Shown piece after piece: positions 15,926-29,000 of a stretch of 64,000 nt of DNA (its first letter is position 1; the number at the start of each line of letters is the position of its first letter). The notes under the pieces were generated by a model. That model made no database searches. It saw only the letters and a list, made by a program, of their open reading frames with translations, and was not told the origin of the DNA. Source of the DNA: an uncultured Clostridia bacterium. GTDB lineage: Bacteria > Bacillota > Clostridia > Oscillospirales > QAMX01. The translations under genes and the position numbers were made by a program. Location: positions 1 through 64,000 of the forward strand of contig CALWBW010000006.1 in assembly GCA_944376195.1 (NCBI GenBank). The letters are read 5' to 3'.

Positions 15926-16672
15926 ATGCCTGAAAAACTATTGCCGCCTGTCCGAATCGCTGTTTGCGACGGCGTGGAAGAAGATCGGGACCGTACGCTT
16001 GCGATGGCGCACGAAATTTTGAAATCCGAGGGGGATTTTTGCACTTTTTTTGTGTATGACGAGGCGGAACTCCTTGTGGAAGTCTGCAAGGACGAGGCGG
16101 ATTTTCAATGTCTGCTTCTGGGTGTGTCGGAAGAAGAGGGGACCGGTTTGGCCGCAACGCTGCGCGACAGGGGCTTCGATGGGGCGATTGTACTGCTGTC
16201 CCGCAGTGCGGCGCTGGCGCCGTTGGGCTATGAAGTTGAGGCGGCGCGCTATCTGCTCAAGCCGCTCCAACGGGAAAAACTGCGCGAGGCATTGCTTTTC
16301 TGTTTGCACGCGGGATTGCGGGAGATTTTGCTCCCCATCGCGGGAGGAAGGCGACGGATTGCGTTGTCGGAACTGATGTTTGTGGAGACGTATGAACGCG
16401 GGGTACGTCTGTCGCTGACCAGCGGCGAGTGCCGTTCCTCCGTAAAAATTTCCGCGCTGGCTGCGGCGCTGCCGGAACGGCAGTTTGTATTTGTACACAG
16501 GACGCTTCTTGTCAATCTCGCGTTTGTGCAGTCCCTGCGCTATCGGGAGCTGACGCTGAAAACGGGAAGGGTACTTCCCGTCAGCAAGTACCGGCAGGCG
16601 GATGTGAAAGCCAGGCTCCAGCGCTGGCTCCGAAGTAACGCGGCTTCTTCGGGCGTGATATCGGCGCCCTGA
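15926..16672 (+). CDS. LytTR-type response regulator with degenerate receiver
   Basis: The 248-residue protein has an N-terminal CheY-like receiver (residues 8-125) and a C-terminal LytTR DNA-binding domain (about 135-240). The LytTR domain shows FVETYERGVRLSL, FVFVHRTLLVNLAFV and PVSKYRQADVK. The receiver keeps the first Asp (AVCDG) and the switch Lys (YLLKP). Where LDxxMP should hold the phosphorylated Asp it reads CLLLGVSEEEG, so the Asp is Gly. It probably works without phosphorylation. ATG 15926 follows GGAGGTGG. No histidine kinase is adjacent. The next gene is the giant surface protein, whose promoter carries a LytTR-style direct repeat, so direct control is a good hypothesis. Confidence 0.85.
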   Translation: MPEKLLPPVRIAVCDGVEEDRDRTLAMAHEILKSEGDFCTFFVYDEAELLVEVCKDEADFQCLLLGVSEEEGTGLAATLRDRGFDGAIVLLSRSAALAPLGYEVEAARYLLKPLQREKLREALLFCLHAGLREILLPIAGGRRRIALSELMFVETYERGVRLSLTSGECRSSVKISALAAALPERQFVFVHRTLLVNLAFVQSLRYRELTLKTGRVLPVSKYRQADVKARLQRWLRSNAASSGVISAP

Positions 16673-16724
16673 GCACCGGTTCGCGCGAAAAAAGCGCTTT
16701 ATTCCCCATATGAAAGAATCGGTT

Positions 16725-16762
16725 GCGCCGGGTCTTCTGTGAGAACACAGAGGGCCCGGCGC
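16725..16762 (+). terminator. Terminator of the LytTR gene
   Basis: GCGCCGGGTC and GGCCCGGCGC form the outer stem, with an inner CTGTG/CACAG helix and a GAAA-like loop, followed by TGTTTAT. The stem is strong, the T-tract weak. Confidence 0.7.
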
Positions 16763-16800
16763 TGTTTATCGGCCATATTTCGTGACGCCTGTAGCAAAAG

Positions 16801-16831
16801 CGACCATTCGCGCGCAAAAAACGTCCATTCG
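16801..16831 (+). promoter_or_regulatory. Paired direct repeat, candidate LytTR binding site
   Basis: CGACCATTCG (16801-16810) and CGTCCATTCG (16822-16831) differ at one base and are exactly 21 bp apart, two helical turns, so both lie on the same DNA face. Two imperfect half-sites of about 9-10 bp with this period are the classic target of LytTR regulators such as AgrA, ComE and BlpR. The second half-site ends 11 bp before a -35 box, the usual activator position. The regulator gene itself lies just upstream. Confidence 0.7.
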
Positions 16832-16842
16832 AACAAATTAAC

Positions 16843-16871
16843 TTGATTTTGGAAAATCATTCTTTTAAGAT
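16843..16871 (+). promoter_or_regulatory. Candidate promoter of the giant surface-protein gene
   Basis: TTGATT (16843-16848) and TAAGAT (16866-16871) are 17 bp apart. The leader to the start codon would be about 140 nt. A second -10-like TAAAAT at 16981 has no matching -35 box. Confidence 0.5.
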
Positions 16872-17020
16872 AGTATTACATATCTTGTATTATGTCCATC
16901 TTTGTGAAAATTTTTCCAGATTCTCCGGCGGATTTTGTGTGTGGGCGCAGGTATTCCGGAAAAAACACGGAAAACCGTGATAAAATAGATCGCAAAATTG
17001 ATACATAGGAGGAAAAACAG

Positions 17021-20000
17021 ATGAGTAAAACACGAACGCGTGTGTGGAGCATAGTTCTTGCTTTTGCAATGGTCGTGAGTTTGCTTCCTGCAACGGCGTT
17101 GGCGACTGGCGGCGGCACCGGTACGGTGGGTGATCCGTATCTGGTAGCAAATGCGCAAGACATGACCGACGCGCTGGACCAGAGTGGTCCGGAGATTTAC
17201 ATCCGGCTGTCCGGCAGTTTTACAGTGGACACTGCGCAAAACTGGACCATTGGCAGCGGGAAATCCGTTGTGCTGGATCTTGCAGGGCATACGCTGACGA
17301 ATACCCATGACGCGTCAAACTACTATGTTTTAAAGGTAAATGGCGGGTCATTGACGTTAGAGGACTCTTCGCCTGCGAAAACGGGTACAATTGACGTCAA
17401 CGGTTCAAACAGCTACGGCATTCAGATTTTGGGCACTGGGAGTACCTTCATTATGAATGGCGGTACGGTCACGTCCGAAGGTAAGTGTGCCCTGGATATG
17501 AATTATTTTACCCAAAATGCCATTGTCGAGATAAATGGCGGCAAGCTGGCTACGGAGAAGCATACGAATGCGGCAATTAACGTTCGTGGTAGCAACACAA
17601 CGTTTACCATGCATGGCGGTGAAATTGACAACCCGTCTGGCATGTGGGCGGTGTTTGCAAACGCTAGTAGTTCAGCTCCCGTAGATTCCCTGACGCTTAC
17701 GTTTGACGGCGGTACGATTACCTCGAATAAAACAGGTATCTATATCGATTATCCGATTACGGTGAATTTTGGCGGTACAGCTGAAGTTGACGCAAGCGGC
17801 TATGGCATTAATATGAGCGGCACCGGCGTTCTTAATATGACCGGCGGTACGGTTCAGAGCGATAGTGCTGCGATTTATTCGGATGAGAGTAGCGTGGTCA
17901 AAGTTTCAGGCGGTAGTCTCACGGGTGCCCAAGCCTTAAAAATTACTGAGGGTAGTACCGCGCAGATTACCAATGGTACGTTTACTGGTGATGTGCAGGG
18001 AGACACTTCCAACATCACCATCGAGGGCGGTACCTTTAAGGATGATGTTACCGAGTATCTGCCGGAAGGCATGGGTCAGGATAGCATCACCGGCGAAATT
18101 ACTGTTTCCGGTGACGCGGAGGCCAGCATTGGCAACCGTGGCTATCTGACGTTGGAAGAGGCGCTTGAGAAGGCGACTTCCGGCGATGTGATTCTGCTGC
18201 GGAAAAACGTGGAGCTTGACGATACGCTGACGATTAACTCGACGAAGTCGGGCATTACGATCGACGGCGCCGGGCAGTATACGATTTCCCCGAGTTCCAG
18301 TTTTACTTCGGGAAATGATCTGGTGTTGGTTACGGGTGACAACGTGACGATCCGGAATCTCACTGTGGATGGTAAAAATACGGCGAAACATGGTATCCAG
18401 TTCTATTGCGCGGCAAACGGCGCAATTGAGAATGTGACGTCCCAAAATAATAATATGGGGTGTGGCATTTTGATCAACGCCTCGACGGTGACGGCAAGCG
18501 GAACCATTAAGTTTGAGAATAACGGCTGGGGCAACGCGATCAACGTCGGGTTTGGCAGCGGTATCAATGACGCGCCCGGCGCATCCTTGGATGTGACGAA
18601 TGCGAAGCTTGAGGGCGTTACGGCCATTTACGCGGACGCGAGTGACGTGCAGCGCGCGGGAGAATATAGCGGCCCGGGCGGCCCTGTGACGATCACGGTC
18701 AAAGACGCGAATGGCAAGTATGTCGCCATCGCGGACGATGCGTTCCCTGTATACTTCATCCCCGAAGCAGTAGCTGCGGCAAACACCGTGATCACGGTGG
18801 AAAATCCGGACGGCGAGGTTCTGCGCTATACAAAGACGACCTCCCTGCCGGCCGCCATTGATGCGGCAAAAGACGGCGCGGTGATTACGCTGGCTGACGG
18901 CGACTATGACGTCACGACGAACCGGGAGAGTGATTCGACTTACGGTTCCGATTTGATTATTGACAAGGATAACGTGACGATCCAGGCCGCGGACGGCGCA
19001 ACGCCGGTTATCTATGGCTTTACGAATAAGTATAGCGGCGGAACCGGTGACGAAGGCATTTGCGGACAGAGCACGGTCTTTGTCTCGGGCCGCAATGTAA
19101 CCCTGCAGGACCTGACGATTATGCCGTTGGGCGCCTATGCCGGTCCTGGGCTTGACTCCAAGGCGGTTGAGGTCACAAAGGGCGCGACGGGCTTTGTCAT
19201 GGCCGGTTGCGAAATTACCGGGAATAAGTTTGAAAAAGACGATCAGGGCGCCCATGGAACGACGGGCGGCGGACTGGTCTATTTTGAGACGAACGACGCG
19301 ACGCTTGACCTGAATAGCTTCGGTGCGGGCACAACTGTTCTCGGCGGTTGGCTTACGAGCAACGAGGACGATGGGTATTACAGCGTAGACGCTTCCGGCA
19401 ACTACTGGGGCGAGAATGCTGACTATGATGATGTTGCTGCGATGCTTGGCGACGGCGCCACGGTGAACGACTGGTATACTCATCGTGATGCGGATGGAAA
19501 TCTCTCCGGCCTGCGGGTCGAAGGCGGCGTCCTGATCGTGGCGGATCCGAATATAACCGGTGCAACCGTCAGGTTCCCCGACGCGATTTCGGGCGATGAT
19601 TATGAAGTTGCCTCCGGCGGCCAGGTTAACTTCACGATCACGCTGGAAGACGAGACGGAAGTGCAGGACGTTTACGCGGCCTACAGCCCCGACGGGACGG
19701 GAACGCGTTATCTGACGGTGACACCTGTCACGTCGACCATTTATACCTTCACGGCTCCGGACGCTGCGGACTTCAGTGCGGGCGTGGACAAGACCGTTAC
19801 GGTCTATGTCACCACGAACTCCAAGTCTGAGGTTACGCTTGATCTGGACCTTCGCGGCACGAAGGAAGACGAGACTTCCGGCAGCGCTCCGAGTCCGGAT
19901 TACATTACCGCAGGTTCGACCTTGACGGCGGTTGTCACCGTTCAGGACGAAACTGGAAATGATATTACGGACGCGACCGGCGCCGGTGTGCAGTTCACCT

Positions 20001-23000
20001 GGCCGGACGGTACGATTACCTATGGTTATGTGAACGGGAACGGCACGGCTACCTCGCAGTGGACGCCTTCCGATGCGTTTGCAAACGGTCTCTACGTGGG
20101 CGACAGTGATTGGACTGCACGTCAGAAAGAGGTAACGGTCGAGTTCTTCGGCACGGAAAAATACAAGAGTGCGACGACTCAGGAAACCGTGACGATCAAG
20201 AGCCGGACGATTGCACCGGTGGCAGATCTTGCGATTGTTGCAAAGTCGGCCGATAGCGACATCAACGTGCAGCAACTGGAAGTTCTCTCTACTTATGCAC
20301 TGAGCTTGAGCGAGAACGACTATCCTGTTTTGAACGCTCAGGGCGTTAAGCTGCAGAATAATATAGATTATACCTTTACCTGGTATGTCAATAACGGAAA
20401 CGGCGAGTGGACCGAGCTTACAGATGTAAGCGCTGTCACGCCGAAAAATATTAATACAAAGTACAAAGTAGTCTTCACGCCGATCGGCGAGTATTCGCTG
20501 GGCGGATTTGAACTTGTGATCGGCTGCGGCGAACTCAAGGGAACGACTGTTACGACGACAACCAATGTCGATGCCAATCAGCCGCTTTACGAGGGACAGT
20601 TCCTCCGCGTTACGGCGGCCGTGGTGGATGAGGACGACAATGCTGTCACGAGCGGCGAAGTTGTCTTCTATGCCGAGCGCCAGGGTGAGCCGTGGACTCC
20701 CACGGAGTTGGGACGCGTCGCGCTGGTGAACGACGGCAGCGCCGCGCTCTCCCTGACGAACCTCCCCGCCGGTGAGTACGCGATTGCGGCGTACTATCTG
20801 GGCGCCGAGGGCGTATATGCGGCGTCCGAAGGCAAATCCCCTGCATTTGAAATTCAGAGCGCCACTCTTCCTGAGACCGGATGGTCGATCAAGATTGGCG
20901 ACGGTTCTGAAACGAATATCAGCGTAGGCGAAGAGACGACGCTGTCGATTTCCGCACCGGCTGGTGTGGTAGCGGCGGACTATCGTGTCGAATGGCTGGT
21001 GTCGAAGGACGGCGGCGTAACCTGGCTGCTGGCCGGAAACGACGCGACGCTGACCATCACGCCTGCGAACAATCTCTATCAGTATCGTGCACTTGTCTAC
21101 CCGGCAGGCAATTATACCCAGCCGGTAAACGGCATTGCCCTGACGAAGGTGACGGCATCTGCGAATGATCAGATTGAAACAAAGCTGTCCCTTACCATGA
21201 TGCCGGAGTCCGTCTTTGAAGGCGAGACGTTTGTCCTGCGCGCGCAGGTAATGGCGGGCACCGTTCCGGTAACGGGCGGTTATGTCACCTTTACGACTGA
21301 TGATGGATTCAGCTATGCCGCGCCGGTTGACGCCGCGGGTTATGCAGAAGCCACCATTCTGGGCGGCGTATCTGAAAAAACCGTCTATACGGCGACTTAC
21401 ACCGACCCGAGCAAGATTTATAAAGATTCTACGGGCACCTTGACTGTAACGCCGAACACCCGTGAAATCGAGATGAAAGCGGCCTATATCAAGGCTGATC
21501 CTGCAGACTTTACGGTTGGCACCGCGGTAGTTTTGACGCCGCCTGCGGTGTTTGCGAAGGATAGCAATACCCAGCTTACAGCGGGCCGCGACTTCTACTA
21601 TCAGTGGCAGTACAGCACCGACTATGTAGGAGGTGCAGGCGATTATACTGCTACGTGGCTGAACTTCAGCGCTCCGTTGGCTGGCGGTTCGGCAGACGAA
21701 AACGCGATCCGCGTGACCATCGGCGACGCCAACACGGCGTTCCGCGTCATTGCGGTACCGTACGGCAATTATCAGTACCCGGCCGGCGGTGTGGTTACGG
21801 AGCCGATCTGCGGGAATGCAGATAAGATTTCCACTATAGCCAGCGTGTCCATCAGAAGCCTTGAAAACGGCAAGGAAATCTTTGATGGCGACGAGGTTGT
21901 CCTTACCGCGGCGGTTATGTATGGTGCGAATCTCCCTGTAACCGAAGGCTTTGTGCAGTTCAGTGTTACAAATGCTAGTGGACTTGAGACCGTTCTGGGC
22001 ACAGTGCTCTTGAACGACAAAGGCGTAGCGACTCTGACGACCACGGCTTACGCAGATCAGATGGAGTCGGTCACCGCAACGTACTTTGGCACCAGCAAGT
22101 ACCAAGCGAGCAAGAATACTGCTAACCTCAACATCAATTCCGCGACGATTGCGGTTCAGACCAAAATTATTGGCACATTTGCAGTAAACGAGGAGACTTC
22201 CGTCACTCTGCCGGTTGTGACCGACGCGGATGTTACGACGCAAGTTCTTACGAAGGACGTCGACTACTATATCGTGTGGTATGTAGACGACGGCGAGGGC
22301 TGGTATGAACTGATTGATCCTGAATATGCGAATGGTTCCTTGAAGTTCACGCCGGCAAATGAGAATACCCGTCTTGCGGCGGTTGTCTTCCCGATGGGCG
22401 ACTACATGTTCCCGGTCGACGGCATTGCGGCCGGTGTAATCGGCGATGCGACGAAGGTTACGACCGCAACGACGCTTACGACCTCCGGCGATTGGCACGA
22501 GGGCAGCACGATCACCCTGACGGCAGCTGTCAAGGCCGATCAAACGGAAGTGCTCGACGGTAAGGTGGAGTTCTACGCCACGATCGGCGGCACGGCGTCT
22601 GTCATGATTGGTTCTGCCGCGCTGAACAAAAACGGCGAAGCGGTTTTGACCTACACGCTCCCCGCCTACAATGCGACGAATAACAGCATTTCCTTTGCGG
22701 CAAATTATATTGGCACGGATGTGTATGCCGCTTCTGAAGCTACTGCTTCCGACGGCAAGATCCTGTCCGCGACGATTACCTTTGGCGCTGATCCGAAGAT
22801 TACGATTGCAGACAGCAAGAATACCGAAGTTGATCCGGAGAATGTCCAGGTCGGCGCCGAGTATACCCTCACCGCTCCTGATGTCTACGAGACCGGTAAC
22901 CTCACTACTCCGCTGACCTACGGCAAGGATTACTACTATGTCTGGCAGTACTCCGAAGACGGCAAGACGTGGGAGACGGTTTACTCCACGATGGAGAATG

Positions 23001-26000
23001 GCGGAAATGTTTATGAAAACGCTGTGTTCGGCAACGAAAACGCCGAATATCGCGCTGTAGCGTATCCGATCATTGCCTCCGGCACGACGTACCGTTATCC
23101 TGCAACCGGTATCGTGGTTGCCACTTCCCTGCAGGCAAAGACGATTGCTACCACCACGACGCTCACAATCGGCAACGCCTATGTGGTGAGTGGCGGCACG
23201 AACATCTATCCGGAAGGCCGTACCATTACCCTGACGGCTACGGTTCTTGAACAGGATGATTCCAGCGTACCGGCATACGGCGCAGTGAAGTTCTATTATA
23301 AGAATGCTTCTACACCGGCCAGCACGCCGGTTCTCCTGGGCACGATGAGCCTGGATCCGGGCGGCAGCGCAACTCTGAGCATTGCGGCTCCTGCTGCCAT
23401 CGGTAGTGCGTACATCTTCTACGCAGAGTTTGAGGGCAATACGGTGTATGCTGCCTCTAGCTCTGATAACACAAAAGGCAACGTCTTTGTTCTCCCGAAC
23501 GAGATTGCGCTGACCGGCGCCATCGCAATTTATGACGCAGATGGCAACGAGGTTGCCGCTGCTGACGCAGTTGTCGGCACAGCTTACACGCTGAAGGGCG
23601 CAACTGCCACTGTGAACACGCCTAACAGATCTGATCTTCAGTACATCAATGCTGTTAACGCTGCGGTTGCAGCTGGCGAGGCGCCTGCTTACTACAGCTA
23701 CGTCTGGCAGAAGTCTGAGGACGGCGGCAAGACGTGGACGAACCTTGCAAACAACACCGATACCCTGACAGATGTCACCTTTGATTCTTCCCTGACCGTG
23801 TACCGCCTGGCGGCGTTCCCGGTCGAGAGCACCGGTTGGGTTGCCCCGGCCGAGGGTGTTACCTCCAACGAAGTTTCTGTTGGCAAACAGAGCACAGATG
23901 TGACCATTACCCTTACGGATGTCGCGACTGGTACGGTTCTTGCTAACAAGAGCAATGCGTTTGAGGGCACCGAAGTACAGGTGACTGTGGATGTCTCTAA
24001 GGTTGCAGACAAACTGGGCACCGACGGCACAGTCAAGCTAGTGTTAGTGCGTGGGCATTCTGCTAACCCGAATAGAGAGCGGATCGAAATCGGCAGTGCG
24101 GACGTGAATAACGCCGGTAAGGCGGTCTTCACCGTTGTCCTGCCTGCATACAGCTACGATCCTGCAAATGGTTTGAGCAACCAGATTAACTTTGAGGTCA
24201 CGTTCACAGGCGACGATTACTTCGAAGGCGATATGTTGAATGTGGGCGAGACGTACCTCAAGCTTGCCTCTGCTGCTATCACGTGGAAGGATGAAACCGG
24301 CACCTTTACGGATGCTGTGAAGTCGATCACCATCTACGAAGGCACCAAGGCAGAGGGTACCACGGTTACCGAGATGGCCGCAAACGGTACCTATACGCTG
24401 GCAATCCCTGCAATTTATGCCGGTGATGTATACGATAGCGGCGTACGTAAGAATGAGCAGCTGACGGTAAACAAAGATTACACCGTTGCATGGCAGGTCC
24501 GCATGACGGGCGAGGATGCCGCTACCTGGCGTACGCTGGACGGCGCATCCGGTGATACCTACACGGTCACCTGCACGGAAGGCCAGGAGAAGTACAGCTA
24601 CCGCGCCGTGATCACGCCGATGGGCGATTACAGCAAGGCAATGGATTTGATCTTTGGCGAACTGACCCCGTCCGCAACGCTTACCACGCTTGCAACTGCG
24701 GACACCGAGCTTGCCGCAACCACCACGACGCTTGCAGTCAGCGGTACGGTTGCTGAGGATGACAGTGTTGCAATCGGCGGCGATACGCCGTTTACAGCGG
24801 TTGGTGAGCACCAGACCCAGTACGAGGGCGCGAATGTGACCCTGACGGCGACGGTTGAAAATGCTGACGGCAAGGTGAACGACGGCCTGGTATACTTCTA
24901 TCGCAATGGCGAAAAGCTAAACGACGTGGGCGTCAAGGTTGACGCAAACGGTGTTGCGACCCTGACGGTTGCGACTTCCGCGTGGGACGATGCGAAGTCC
25001 GCGACGGAGAACGTTGACAGCTACTATGCTGACTACGAAGGCACGACGGTCTTTGATAAGTCCTCCTCCAAGATTGTTGATCCTGACACCAGCGATGTGA
25101 AGGGTCTTGTGGACGTCTATGTCCGCTCCACCACAATCGCAACCCCGCGTATCAGTGCAACCTACAAGGATGGCACGGATACCACGACAAAATATACCAC
25201 CAGCGATGCAAACCTGGAAGGCCTGCCCGCTGCTGTGGAAATGACCTTTGCGCTTGTTCAGAATAACACCTCCGCGATTAGCGGCTATTCTGTCACCGCG
25301 ACCGACGGCCGTTGGCTGAAGGAAGGCGTTGACTTCACGATGCAGTGGTACCGTGAGAACCCGGATGTTATCGAGGGTGGCAGCGAGTCCAATGTCAACG
25401 TGGCGATCGACGGCGCTACCGAGTCGTCCTATGTCAAGGATGCCTCCAGCCTGGCACAGAAGTTCAGCATCTTCCTCACCGCAATCGGCAATATGAAGAC
25501 CGGTGCGTGGTCGAAGCAGGCCATTATCGGCGATGCTGCAACGCCTGAGCTCGCGCTTGACATCGACTATAGCTTTGAGCCTGACGCAGCGGAACTGGAA
25601 GAAGGTGTTGTCGCCACTGCCGGCGCGCATTACGGCGATATCGTGACCCTGACCGCAACGGTGAAGGGCGACGAAGCCGCCAAGGCGCTCCCGACCGGCA
25701 CGGTAACCTTCTACTACCGTACGAGCGATAATAACTGGACGCAGCTTGGCGATCCGGTATCCCTGGTACAGAAAGATACCGCTGAGAACAAGCTTGTAGC
25801 AATCGCAACTTATACGCTTGACACAACCAAGATTCCGTTTAATATCACGGGCATCAGCTTCTCCTATAGCGGCGACTCCTTCTACAAAGCATTTGAGATG
25901 GTTGACGCGCAGAAGGATAACGCTGCAACCTATGAAGCCTTTAAGCTCTGGTCAATCCAGATCAGCAACCCGATTCGTGAAGACATCAACATGACGGGCT

Positions 26001-29000
26001 ACACTCCGGATTATAACGATCCTGCCTGCTATCCGGACGGCGTATCCTATGGCAACCTCGGCATTACGATTTATAAAGTAAACGCTGACGGTACCCAGGG
26101 TGACGAAGTCCAGGCTAATGCTACTACGGGCAAGAAGGAATTGCAGGCTGAGACCGAGTACATCTTGGAGATTCAGGATGTCTACACCAAGAGCGGCGAA
26201 AAGCTGAACCTTGCGAAGGATAACTCCGCGGATATCACCGTTGAGTGGTATAAGAGCACGGATAACGGCAAGACCTGGGGTCCGCTGCCTGAGACGGAGT
26301 ACACGAATCTTGATGCCAAGACCATTCAGGTAACGCCTGCAACGAAGGATTACCAGTACATGGTCAAGATCATCACGACTCCTTCCTTCTATAACTCCCA
26401 GTTCCCCGAGCTCGAAGATTTCGAGTATTCGGAGGATGGCGTTGTCATCACAACCTTGCAGGATGTCACGGTTTCCGTGACGGCGAAGACCGAAACCCCG
26501 GTGAACGGCAAAGATAACTGGGTCTACCAGGCCAACCCGATTACCCTCTTCGCGACGGTATCTCCTGTGGAGGCCGGTGAGCCGACCGGCACGGTGGAGT
26601 TCTACTATACTGTTCTGCAGGATGGCGCAACGGTGAATGATGACGGTACGATTACCGATAGCGAAGGCAATGCCATTGATCTTGACGCAGTCACCTGGAC
26701 GGCAGTTGTCTCCGATGGTACGGACGGCGGCAATACCGCGAACCTCGTTGAGACGACCTCCGCAACAGACGTCGACGCTGTGATGGTGGCCGAACTGACG
26801 ACCTCCAGTCTCCCGGTTGATAAGGACGGCACGTATAGCAACATCGTCATCAAGGCAGTCTATCTGGGAGATGCGACCTTCAAGACCATGTCGAACATCA
26901 CTTCCGGTGATTCGGGTGCTGATAGAATCGCATCCAGCGAGATCGTCGTCTTCTCCTCGAAGATCCTGCAAAATGAGTATATCCCGAATCACGTCCTGAC
27001 GTTTACAAAGGCTGCAGACGGTACGATTACCGGCTGGACGTATGAAGGCGTAGCCGGCGATCTGTACGACGGCGTGATTATCACCGCAAAGACGCTGAAG
27101 TCCGATGGTACTTCCACTGTGATTACGCTGAACCCGGTTTATACAATCGACGCGAACGACCGTGATCACGCGATCTTCACCACTCCGGGTGATCTCGCCG
27201 CGATTTACACGCTGACGGCCGGTGTGGATTACGAGGTCGAGTGGCAGTACTGCGCAAACTATGAAGCGTACAAGCAGTATCTGAGCGATCCTGCGACCTA
27301 CGATAAGAACTGGCAGCAGGTTGACGATTCCCTCGTGAGCAACTACTGCACCGTCGAGCAGGTACAGGGCTACGCTTATCGCGCAGTCGTCACCCCGCTT
27401 GGCACGGAAAAGGCACAGCAGTCCTTCCAGGATGCTGACCGGATTTATTCCAACATCCTCGTGGTCGAAGCGGCAGACGCGCGTCTTCTGACGAACATCC
27501 GCAACGCTTCCTCCGCTTCCGCAAACGGCGATACCGTCTATGTTGACGCGATCGTGATGGGCGGAACGACCACGCCGATTGGCAATGTCACCCTCACGGT
27601 CACAGAGAAGAGAACCGACGCGGTTGTCTTCACTGAGACACAGAATCTGGTAAACGGCTGGACCACCTTCAAGTGGGAGAAGGTACAGCCCGGCGAGTAT
27701 ACGCTGGAGCTCGCCCTTGACGGCAACAATGGTTATGAAGCTGCTCCGATTACGGAGGATTACATTGTCCGCTTCACTGCACAGGATCAGTTGGGCGACG
27801 CCGGCGTGCCTGGTCTCCTCACCCTTACAGTGAATAATCCTGAAACGACTTATAACGGCCAGGTCCAGATGCTGGGCGCGGACGATGTCACGCTGACCGG
27901 CTTCACCGCTAACTACAGCGAATGGAAAGACATGGCGCTTGCCACGCTCACCTTCCAGTACTACGACGAGGACGGCAACCGCGTTGCGGAGCCGAAGGAT
28001 GCCGGAACGTATCAGGTGAAGGCCTACCTGCCTGAGTCCATGTATTGGGGCTATGTCGCGGCAGAAGGCACCTACACGATTGCACAGCGCGAGGTCAAGA
28101 TTAGCGACGTGATTGCCCAGGATAAGGTCTATAACGGCGACACGACGGCCAATATCCAGACCATCGAACTTGCATTGAGCCAGATTGACGATACGACCGG
28201 CCTGCCGACCGGTGATACCGGCCTGGTGGAAGGCGACAGCCTGTATGTGCAGGCAAATGGCGTCCTGAGCGGCGCGAATGCCGGTGAGCAGAAGTTGACG
28301 CTTGATGGCCTCACGCTGATGGGACCTGACGCGAACAACTACGTCATTGCAAACCCGGATTACAGCGAATCCTTTACCGTTTCCCGCAACATGCTGAAGA
28401 CCAGCGCGGTCACTGCCATTACCGCAGCGCCTGGTTACGAGTTGACGGACCTCCAGTTCTATATGATCGACCAGTATGGTACCCGTATTACCACAAAGGA
28501 TGCCGAGATCACGTATCTCTATCATGACGGTAACGATATCACACCGGTTGAAAATACAAATCTGCCTGGTGAGTACACTGTCCTGATCAGCATGGACGAG
28601 ACGAACTATAATGGCGGCGCAGCCCTGTCCCTTTACATTGTCGAGGATCGCGGCACAGCACAGTCTGTAGGCACTGTTGAGACCAACCTGACCAGCGCGG
28701 TTGTCGAAATCTCCTACACCTATCACGTCTACGACGGCACGGCGAAGTCCGTAACGGTTACGCCGGCTGACGCGACGGTAGAATACGCCGGCGCGGATGG
28801 CGTGTACAGAACGGCCGCTCCGACGGATGCCGGACGCTACATGGTGCGCGCAACGAAGGGAGACATGAGCTATTACGGCATCATGACCATCGTGAAGGGC
28901 GAACCGCAGTTCGACATCACCGCAATCTCTGCTACGTACACCGGCAGCCGCTATAACGGCGGCGTGGACGTAGACGATCTGGATCAGATCCTTACAGACA

